Below, piece after piece: positions 1 through 5,246 of a stretch of 9,970 nucleotides of DNA; position 1 is the stretch's first letter, and the number at the start of each line of letters is the position of its first letter. The position numbers and the translations under genes are program-made. This DNA is from JANXUF01 sp043747685. GTDB lineage: Bacteria > Actinomycetota > Acidimicrobiia > Acidimicrobiales > Ilumatobacteraceae. The stretch covers positions 1 to 9,970 of the forward strand of contig JAYTOR010000289.1 in assembly GCA_043747685.1 (NCBI GenBank), read 5' to 3'. Under the pieces are notes generated by a model. That model made no database searches and had not been told where the DNA came from. It saw only the letters and a program-made list of their open reading frames with translations.

Positions 1-300
1 GTCGTCTTCGTGAGCGACGTCGTCCCGTGCTCGTGCCGCGAGCGCAACACTGCGACACATCAGTACGACCGCCTCGTCATCGTCGATTCCAAGGGTGGCA
101 AAACCTTCGAACGACGCCTGATAGCTCGCCGTCGTCGCCACCTGCGCTCCGGCGCGGAAGTATGCACGGTGAGCTGCAACGATCTCGTCCGGCGCCTCGG
201 CGAGCAGCCTGGCAGACCACAACGACGACGACAAGTCGTTGCCGCGCCGTTCGAGTTCTGTGGCAAGGCCCCCGTCGAGAACGACGATGCCATCGGACAT
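1..300 (-). CDS. mmuM: Homocysteine S-methyltransferase, N-terminal part (runs off left edge)
   Basis: The frame read leftwards from position 300 stays open to the window edge and gives 100 residues. It starts MSDGIVVLDGGLATELERRG and continues with an RAYFRAGAQVATTASYQASFEGF segment (residues about 45-67). The DGGLATELE start and the AGA.V.TTASYQAS stretch are hallmarks of the homocysteine S-methyltransferase (MmuM/YagD) family, a cytosolic zinc-dependent TIM barrel of about 300 residues. It moves a methyl group from S-methylmethionine or S-adenosylmethionine to homocysteine, giving methionine. The Zn-binding cysteines lie in the missing C-terminal part. ATG at 300 has GGAGG only 2 nt upstream. 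An in-frame ATG at 321 would add seven residues and lies 8 nt after the thrH stop, so it is a real alternative. The gene follows thrH on the same strand and is probably in its operon. The family call is firm; the methyl donor is unknown. Confidence 0.86.
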   Translation of the reverse strand, partial: MSDGIVVLDGGLATELERRGNDLSSSLWSARLLAEAPDEIVAAHRAYFRAGAQVATTASYQASFEGFATLGIDDDEAVVLMCRSVALAARARDDVAHEDD

Positions 301-328
301 TGCCTCCGCAAGCGAGCGCATCAGACGC

Positions 329-961
329 TCATGTCACGGCGTCGGTCGGTCGGGTTTCCAGCGCTGCGGTCAGCATCGTCAGCAGCTCGTCGTATGAATC
401 GGTCGCCGGGAACTGCGGGAACTGTGCTTTGATCGAATCGGGCGAATGGAACCAGAAGCCGGCGTCGGCGGTAGCGAGCATCGCTGCATCGTTGTACGAG
501 TCGCCGGCTGCGACGACCCGGTAGTTCAAGGATTTCAAGGCAGTGACGGCGTGGCGTTTCTGATCCTGCATGCGCAACCGGTAATCGACGATGCGATCGT
601 CAGCAACGATCAGGCGATGGCACAGCAGCGTCGGCATGCCGAGGTGAACCATCAAGGGTCCGCCGAACTGCTCGAAGGTGTCGGACAGGATGACGACCTG
701 GGTCCGCCGGCGCAGCTCGTCGAGGAACTCAACAGCTCCGTCGATCGGCGACAGCGTCGAAATGACGTCGGCGATCGTCGACATCGTCAGGCCGTGCTCT
801 GCGAGGATCGCCAATCGCCCGCGCATCAATACGTCGTAGTCCGGTTCGTCACGAGTGGTCCGTGTGAGTGCCTCGATCCCCGTCCGCTCGGCAACGGCAA
901 TCCATATCTCCGGGACGAGCACACCTTCGAGGTCGAGCGCGACGATGCCCTGCTGTTCCAT
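329..961 (-). CDS. thrH: ThrH-type phosphoserine phosphatase / phosphoserine:homoserine phosphotransferase
   Basis: This is a HAD-superfamily enzyme of 210 residues, close to the roughly 205 of Pseudomonas ThrH, which it resembles along its whole length. That enzyme removes phosphate from phosphoserine (serine synthesis) and can transfer it to homoserine (threonine branch). Visible motifs are motif I, DLEGVLVPEIW (nucleophile D10, with E12 in place of the usual second Asp, as in ThrH); the substrate-cap segment TTRDEPDYDVLM (35-46); motif II, VILSDTF (S93); motif III, K143 in ALKSLNYR; and motif IV, AGDSYND (D154, D158). PDYDVLM and FPQFP are specific to ThrH rather than SerB. I chose ATG at 961 because a perfect GGAGG lies 5 nt upstream. 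GTG at 985 would add eight residues and has no clear ribosome site. The methyltransferase gene follows at once, which suggests a shared serine/homoserine/methionine role. The relative weight of the two activities cannot be read from sequence. Confidence 0.92.
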   Translation of the reverse strand: MEQQGIVALDLEGVLVPEIWIAVAERTGIEALTRTTRDEPDYDVLMRGRLAILAEHGLTMSTIADVISTLSPIDGAVEFLDELRRRTQVVILSDTFEQFGGPLMVHLGMPTLLCHRLIVADDRIVDYRLRMQDQKRHAVTALKSLNYRVVAAGDSYNDAAMLATADAGFWFHSPDSIKAQFPQFPATDSYDELLTMLTAALETRPTDAVT

Positions 962-966
962 CTGAT

Positions 967-971
967 CCTCC
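967..971 (-). promoter_or_regulatory. Shine-Dalgarno GGAGG deciding the thrH start
   Basis: On the minus strand GGAGG is followed by ATCAG and then the ATG at 961, a 5-nt spacing. The upstream in-frame GTG at 985 has only GGTCGGCT before it. This places the start at 961 and matches the length of known ThrH proteins. Confidence 0.75.
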
Positions 972-1066
972 GGCCGCTGATTCACAGCCGACCATTCTGC
1001 CCGCTAGCCCTCGAGCCAATGGCATTCACCACAGCATTCCTCGCATCCACACGGGCTGCCATACAG

Positions 1067-1085
1067 GCATCAGCACAGCTGATGC
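1067..1085 (-). terminator. Perfect 8-bp hairpin just after the thioesterase gene
   Basis: The sequence GCATCAGC, a 3-nt loop and GCTGATGC form an uninterrupted 8-bp stem that begins 4 nt after the thioesterase stop codon. The position fits a transcription end for that gene before thrH. No U-run follows on the minus strand (CTGTATGG comes next), so it would be a U-less terminator or an RNA-stabilising hairpin. The 128-nt gap to thrH otherwise shows only a possible TAGCGG -10 element near 1002-1007. Confidence 0.4.
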
Positions 1086-1089
1086 AGCG

Positions 1090-1503
1090 CTATGAAAGTG
1101 CCCGAACATACGACAGTGTGCTCTGGGCGACGAGAGAACCAGCAGCGTCGAACGTGTCTGCGGTGCCGAAGACGATACGGCGACCGAGTTTCGTGACCGT
1201 CCCGCGCGAGGTGATGTCGCTCGTCGATCCGCGCAGGAAACTCGTCTTCATCTCGATCGTCACCGCCATCCGCTCCTCGCCGGTCAGCGTCATGATCGCC
1301 AACCACAAGGCGACATCAGCAACGACCTCGTAGGAAGATCCGTGGAGCACGCCCCCCGGACGCACGAGTTGTGGCCGGAACGGCAATCTGACCGCCGCCG
1401 TGCCAGCTCCGAGCTCGACGAGTTCGATCCCCCACCAGCCGATGAAGGCCGACTGCCGAAGGACATCACCGGCCTGATCCATCGAGATGGCGAGATCACT
1501 CAC
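1090..1503 (-). CDS. PaaI-type hotdog-fold acyl-CoA thioesterase
   Basis: This 137-residue cytosolic protein has the size and motif of the PaaI/YbgC-like 4HBT family, which hydrolyses acyl- or aryl-CoA thioesters. The signature is GGVLHGSSYEVVADVALWLA (residues 50-69). It matches the family HGG....AD.A pattern, with H54 in the oxyanion region, D63 at the usual catalytic acid position and E59 nearby. One difference is HGS where HGG is common. The central strand RMAVTIEMKTSFLRG (78-92) and the later GTVTKLGRRIVFGTADTFD (101-119) are the expected beta strands of the fold. The GTG start at 1503 has no Shine-Dalgarno, but TAGCGT lies exactly 7 nt upstream, consistent with a leaderless transcript. 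An internal ATG at 1482 is a weaker alternative. It is divergent from tRNA-Gly and precedes thrH on the same strand at a 128-nt distance. The substrate is not predictable. Confidence 0.87.
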   Translation of the reverse strand: MSDLAISMDQAGDVLRQSAFIGWWGIELVELGAGTAAVRLPFRPQLVRPGGVLHGSSYEVVADVALWLAIMTLTGEERMAVTIEMKTSFLRGSTSDITSRGTVTKLGRRIVFGTADTFDAAGSLVAQSTLSYVRALS

Positions 1504-1510
1504 CCGCCAG

Positions 1511-1516
1511 ACGCTA
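1511..1516 (-). promoter_or_regulatory. Candidate -10 element (TAGCGT) for the leaderless thioesterase gene
   Basis: TAGCGT fits the actinobacterial TANNNT -10 pattern. It sits 7 nt before the GTG start, so transcription would begin at or next to the start codon. No good -35 lies 16-18 nt upstream. The nearest TTGACA (minus strand, 1556-1551) is 34 nt away, inside the nested palindrome. Confidence 0.5.
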
Positions 1517-1540
1517 GCCCTGCAGCCCGCTCCAACAGCC

Positions 1541-1610
1541 GCGACCCGAGTGTCAATGCGACGCCTGCGGGTGTCACGACACTCGGGTGCTGCGTTGACA
1601 CCCGGGTCGC
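1541..1610. repeat. Nested palindrome with four TGACAC-type units (divergent control region)
   Basis: The outer arms 1541-1560 and 1591-1610 pair over 20 positions: 17 Watson-Crick pairs, two G-T wobbles and one A-C mismatch. Both arms read TTGACACYCGGGTCGC outward. Between them 1568-1575 and 1578-1585 form an 8-pair stem (one of them G-T) around a 2-nt loop, GTGTC-AC-GACAC at its core. A competing 11-bp pairing exists between 1544-1554 and 1578-1588. The region thus holds four copies of a TGACACYCGGG-like unit in alternating orientation. It lies between the divergent thioesterase gene and tRNA-Gly. It could be an operator array for a dimeric regulator, a cruciform-forming element or a repeat family. 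No U-run follows on either strand, so a simple terminator is unlikely. Confidence 0.75.
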
Positions 1611-1629
1611 AGGTCGGCCGATCGTTCGC

Positions 1630-1635
1630 TAGCCT
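1630..1635 (+). promoter_or_regulatory. Candidate -10 element (TAGCCT) for tRNA-Gly
   Basis: TAGCCT fits TANNNT and ends 13 nt before the mature tRNA 5' end, which would give a leader of about six or seven nt. The TTGACA at 1595-1600 is 29 nt upstream, too far for a normal -35. No better -35 is visible at 16-18 nt. Confidence 0.45.
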
Positions 1636-1648
1636 GTCGTTCGCCTTC

Positions 1649-1723
1649 GCGGGTGTAGCTCAATGGCTAGAGTCTCAGTTTTCCAAACTGATTATGCGGG
1701 TTCGATCCCCGTCACCCGCTCCA
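1649..1723 (+). tRNA. tRNA-Gly (anticodon TCC), CCA encoded
   Basis: A full cloverleaf can be drawn. The acceptor stem GCGGGTG pairs with CACCCGC (1713-1719). The D arm is GCTC/GAGT around AATGGCTA. The anticodon stem TCAGT/ACTGA (1675-1679, 1687-1691) carries loop TTTCCAA with anticodon TCC at 1682-1684. The T arm is GCGGG/CCCGT with loop TTCGATC (1701-1707). U73 and an encoded CCA (1721-1723) follow. U73 and the paired G1-C72, C2-G71 and G3-C70 are as expected for bacterial tRNA-Gly. It reads GGA and, by wobble, GGG codons. No duplicate of its 3' end was seen in the window, so nothing suggests its use as an integration site here. Confidence 0.97.
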
Positions 1724-1826
1724 ACACTGCGTTGGTCAGATGTTGTCATCGCATCAGAGCCGGACGAGCCTGGCAAGCGCCAGAAAAGGCATCAGACGAC
1801 GTGTCGATCGCGTGAGGTGGGGACGA

Positions 1827-3941
1827 GTGACCGAACCGAGTAGCGCGGCGGTCGATATCGTTGCGGCGAACAATCAGCCAGCGCTCGACGCATTGCTGAG
1901 AGCGATCGTGCTCGTCGACCTCTCCGGCGCGATCGTCGGGTGGAACCTGGTTTCGGAGCGATTCTATGGTTGGAGCCGGCTCGAAGCAGTTGGTCGGCAA
2001 CTCGTCGAGCTGATCTGTCCCGTAGAACTACGCGACGCCGGACGGCAACTCCTGAACAGAGCGTTCGCAGGCGACGACTGGAACGGGATGATCACGGCTA
2101 CCAGACGGGACGGCTCCGCCATCTCCACGTCCTCGTTCCTCGGACCGCTTCGCGATGGACACGGTCGGATCATCGGTGCGGTCGGCGTTGCCGACGAGGC
2201 GAACGAACTCACCCGCCTGCAACGAGAAAAATCGGAGCTGACCGACCATCTGCTGCTGGCATTGGCAGCCGGTGAGTTGGGGACGTGGAGCTGGGATATG
2301 CAAACCGGCGTGACGGTGTGGGACGCTGCGACCGAGCGCCTCTTCGGGGCCGAGCCCGGAACGTTCGGCGGTACGTACGAGGACTATGTCGCCCTCCTCC
2401 ATCCAGAGGATATCGAGCGCACGCTGGCTGTAGTGGCGCTGGCCATCGCCGAGAAATCCTCGTACAGCGTCGACCACCGGGTCTTCTGGCAGGACGGGAG
2501 CATCCACTGGCTACAGGGCCGCGGCAAGGTGATTACCGACGAGCGTGGCAATGCCACGGGGACCATCGGCTGCATCAGCGATGTCGCCGATCGCAAACTT
2601 GCAGAGGCGAACGCCGTCAGACGGGTCAACGAGGCAGAGCGTGCGGCCAGGACCGAACGGCGTGAGCGCGAACGAATGGAGTTCCTGGCGGGGTTGAACG
2701 ACATTGCACTCGGTGCCCCCGACCACCTCGAACTGATGCGCAGAGCGGCCGACGCGGCGGTCCCCCGACTCGGGGATTGGTGCACGGTCCATTTCATGCC
2801 GGAGCCAGGCGTCCATGAGACCGAAGATGCGCACGTCGAACCGGAACGGGCGGCGTGGGCGAAGCAGATGCGGATTCGGTACCCGTATGATCCGGACGGC
2901 GTGATGGGAATCGCTGCCACGATGCGTTCCGGCAAGACGGAATACTGGCCAGACCTCCGCATCGACACCGTCAGGTCGGCGATCACCGGCGTCACCGAGT
3001 CGCAGTTGGAAGCGCTCGGCGGATTCATCGAGTACCTGCACCTGACGAGCATGATCAGTGTCCCGCTGATCACCAAACGCGGCGTCGTCGGCGTCATCCA
3101 GTTCGTTTCTGCAGAATCGCAGCGGCATTACGACGCGCATGACGTGACGCTGGCAGAGGCGGCTGCCGGCCGGATCGCCGAGGCACTCGACAATGCCTGG
3201 CTGGTCGAGCAGCAGCGGAAAATCTCGAAGACGCTGCAGGCAGCACTCCTGCCAGACAGGCTCCCGGATCTCCCCGGCATCACCATCGCCGCTCGGTACT
3301 GGGCTGCGGGGGTCGTCAGCGAGGTCGGAGGCGACTTCTACGACGTCTTTCAGATCCGCCACAACTGCTGGGCACTCGTCATCGGTGATGTCTGCGGGAC
3401 CGGGCCGCACGCCGCGGCGGTCACGGCTGTCGCCCGCCACACGATCCGCGCTGCTGCGACCCATGGAATCGGCCACGTCGACGTGCTGCACTGGGTCAAC
3501 GAGGCGATTCTGCAGGGTTCCACCGATCTGTTCTGCACGGTGCTCTACTCGACGCTGGAACTCCTCGATGACGGAAGCTGGCTGTTCACCTCGGTCGCCG
3601 GCGGGCACCCGCTGCCGATCCTCACGGGACCGGGCGTCCCCACGGCGACGATCGGCGTCCACGGCACGCTCATCGGGATCCTGCCGCGGATTTCGGTGAC
3701 ACCGACCTCGACGATTCTGCCGGCCGGCTCGACGCTGCTGCTGCACACCGACGGCGTGAACGACATCGCTCCGCCATACGACCTCGACGAACACCAACTG
3801 CGACTACTCGTGTCGGCGGCGGCCGGCGACGGCGGCTCGGCCGGCGACATCGCCGAACGGATCGGCGACAGCATCGCCGCAATCCTGCCGATCCCCCAAC
3901 GCGACGACGACGTGGCGATCGTCGTCGTACACCTCGGCTGA
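1827..3941 (+). CDS. PAS-PAS-GAF-SpoIIE (PP2C-type) serine phosphatase
   Basis: This is a 704-residue soluble sensor phosphatase of the RsbU/SpoIIE type. In that family the phosphatase dephosphorylates an anti-anti-sigma (STAS) protein and so frees an alternative sigma factor. The order is PAS 1 (about 15-127), PAS 2 of the PAS_3 type (about 150-256, with TWSWD near 153 and the LHPED segment), a charged helical linker rich in E and R (about 256-284), GAF (about 284-455) and the phosphatase domain (about 465-704). Metal-ligand motifs are kept: EVGGDFYD (D503, D506), VIGDVCGTG (D521), HTDGVND (D642) and RDDDVAIV (D694). The usual Glu after TDGV.E is Asp646 at a nearby position. No membrane segments, kinase domain or STAS domain are present, so its partners lie elsewhere. 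GTG at 1827 was chosen because GAGG and GGGG precede it and PAS 1 starts soon after. ATG at 1740 would add 29 Arg-rich residues without a ribosome site. The 103 nt after the tRNA show no clear promoter. Confidence 0.93.
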   Translation: MTEPSSAAVDIVAANNQPALDALLRAIVLVDLSGAIVGWNLVSERFYGWSRLEAVGRQLVELICPVELRDAGRQLLNRAFAGDDWNGMITATRRDGSAISTSSFLGPLRDGHGRIIGAVGVADEANELTRLQREKSELTDHLLLALAAGELGTWSWDMQTGVTVWDAATERLFGAEPGTFGGTYEDYVALLHPEDIERTLAVVALAIAEKSSYSVDHRVFWQDGSIHWLQGRGKVITDERGNATGTIGCISDVADRKLAEANAVRRVNEAERAARTERRERERMEFLAGLNDIALGAPDHLELMRRAADAAVPRLGDWCTVHFMPEPGVHETEDAHVEPERAAWAKQMRIRYPYDPDGVMGIAATMRSGKTEYWPDLRIDTVRSAITGVTESQLEALGGFIEYLHLTSMISVPLITKRGVVGVIQFVSAESQRHYDAHDVTLAEAAAGRIAEALDNAWLVEQQRKISKTLQAALLPDRLPDLPGITIAARYWAAGVVSEVGGDFYDVFQIRHNCWALVIGDVCGTGPHAAAVTAVARHTIRAAATHGIGHVDVLHWVNEAILQGSTDLFCTVLYSTLELLDDGSWLFTSVAGGHPLPILTGPGVPTATIGVHGTLIGILPRISVTPTSTILPAGSTLLLHTDGVNDIAPPYDLDEHQLRLLVSAAAGDGGSAGDIAERIGDSIAAILPIPQRDDDVAIVVVHLG

Positions 3942-3964
3942 ACCCGCCGTCAGTTTGTCAGCCG
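3935..3964. terminator. Weak bidirectional hairpin between convergent genes
   Basis: CGGCTGA (3935-3941, containing the phosphatase stop codon) and TCAGCCG (3958-3964) form a perfect 7-bp stem with a 16-nt loop, in the 27-nt gap before the transporter stop codon. It could serve both strands. No clean U-run follows on either side, and the loop is long for a classic terminator, so the call is weak. Confidence 0.28.
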
Positions 3965-3968
3965 CAGG

Positions 3969-5246
3969 TCAGCCGACACCGAACCAGGCGAGGATCTGCT
4001 GGACGGCGACGAATGCCGCCAGCGCACCGACGCCGATCGTGCAGATCGTGGCGACGACGCGGAACCTCGGCGTATTGGCGTTGTCACCCATCAACGACGT
4101 TCGATTGGCGAGCACGAGGATGAACGTCAACATGATCGGGCTGATCAGGCCGTTCAGGAACTGCGTCTGCAGCAGCAGCTTGATGAGGTTGCCGGGAGCG
4201 AGGGCGATAGCCGCTCCGATGAAGATCTGCACCGTGAACAGCCCGATGAACAGCTTGGCGTCGCGAAACTTGCGTGAAACGCTTCGCTCGGCACCGACGG
4301 CTTCCGCCAGCGCGTAGGACGTCGCCAGCGGGACAACGGCGGCCGCCAGCAGCGAGGCACCGAGCAGTCCGACGGCGAACAGCGTCTTGGCACTGTGGCC
4401 GGCGACGGGGACGAGTGCCTGTGCCGCCTCAGCAGCGGAGTTGAGCGGTCCACGTCCGCCGATCGCCGCAGCGGTGGCGACGATGATCGTCATACTGATG
4501 ACGTTGGCGAAGATCGCTCCGGTCACCGAATCGATGCGAATTGCCCGCAGATCCGACGCTGTCCCGCCCCGCTCGACCACGGCCGCTGCCTGATACAGCT
4601 GCATGTACGGCGTGATCGTCGTACCGATCAAGGCAACGGCCACGAAGAGGAATTCCTTGCTGCCAGACAGATGCGGGATGAACGTATTGGAGGCAACGCT
4701 CCCCCAGTGTGGATGGCCGAGCAGTGCAGAAATCGGATAGGCGAGGAACACGAGCGACAAGAGGATGAAGACCCGTTCTGCGTATCGGTACGAGCCGAGT
4801 ACGACGACTGCCCACACCCCGATGGCCGCAAGCGGAATGGCGATGTAGCGGGAGACGCCGAGTAGTTCGAGCGCTGCTCCGATGCCGGCGAATTCCGAGA
4901 CGACAAGGCCGAGGTTGGCTACCAGCAGGCAGACGACGGAGAACGTTGCGAGGCGGAGTGAGAACTGTTCGCGAATGAGCGATACCAGTCCGTTGCCGGT
5001 CGTGGCACCGAGGCGCGCCGACATCTCCTGCACGACAACCAACGCCACCGTGACGAGGAGCATCACGAAGAGCATCTTGTAAGCGAACTCTGCTCCTGCA
5101 GACGCGTAGGTGACGATGCCACCGGCGTCGTTACCGGCGTTCGCGGCGATCAGGCCGGGTCCGAGGATCGCCATGACGGCAACGATCCGGCGGAACCGTC
5201 GCCGTACTCCGGCGCGCAGCGTGGATGGGCGCAGCGTCAGTCTCAT
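3969..5246 (-). CDS. NRAMP-related divalent metal transporter, probably of the Mg2+ (NRMT) clade
   Basis: This 425-residue inner-membrane protein has about 11 hydrophobic segments after a basic N-terminus (residues 1-20). It belongs to the SLC11/NRAMP (LeuT-fold) family: GPGLIAANAGNDAGG (29-43) aligns with the helix-1 GPGF......DPGN motif. The metal site differs from Mn/Fe transporters. DPGN is D40-A-G-G43, so Asp is kept but Pro and Asn are lost. The helix-6 A..MPH motif is T209-T-I-T212-P-Y214, so the metal-selective Met and the His are lost. Loss of the Met and a restructured site are described for the NRAMP-related magnesium transporters of Clostridium and Eggerthella, so Mg2+ (and perhaps Mn2+) uptake is inferred. 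The ATG start overlaps the stop of the preceding MgtE-like gene by 4 nt (ATGA), implying translational coupling. That gene encodes a Mg-sensor-like soluble protein, which supports the Mg call. An ordinary MntH is less likely. Confidence 0.88.
   Translation of the reverse strand: MRLTLRPSTLRAGVRRRFRRIVAVMAILGPGLIAANAGNDAGGIVTYASAGAEFAYKMLFVMLLVTVALVVVQEMSARLGATTGNGLVSLIREQFSLRLATFSVVCLLVANLGLVVSEFAGIGAALELLGVSRYIAIPLAAIGVWAVVVLGSYRYAERVFILLSLVFLAYPISALLGHPHWGSVASNTFIPHLSGSKEFLFVAVALIGTTITPYMQLYQAAAVVERGGTASDLRAIRIDSVTGAIFANVISMTIIVATAAAIGGRGPLNSAAEAAQALVPVAGHSAKTLFAVGLLGASLLAAAVVPLATSYALAEAVGAERSVSRKFRDAKLFIGLFTVQIFIGAAIALAPGNLIKLLLQTQFLNGLISPIMLTFILVLANRTSLMGDNANTPRFRVVATICTIGVGALAAFVAVQQILAWFGVG

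Noticed and set aside
446..1333. 295-codon plus-strand open frame opposite thrH and the thioesterase gene
   Set aside because: It spans two convincing minus-strand genes and the gap between them, with no recognisable motif.
1595..1600. TTGACA as the -35 box of tRNA-Gly
   Set aside because: It is 29 nt from the TAGCCT -10 candidate, and no -10 lies at 16-18 nt. It is better explained as part of the palindrome unit.
1649..1723. tRNA-Gly as an integration (att) site
   Set aside because: No second copy of the tRNA 3' end, no integrase and no mobile genes appear in the window.
1767..1787. CTGGC-AAGC-GCCAG hairpin after the tRNA as a terminator
   Set aside because: The stem is only 5 bp and is followed by an A-run rather than a U-run on the plus strand.
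2511..3797. 428-codon minus-strand open frame inside the SpoIIE phosphatase gene
   Set aside because: The opposite strand carries complete PAS, GAF and phosphatase motifs. The antisense product is Asp/Arg-rich with no family signal.
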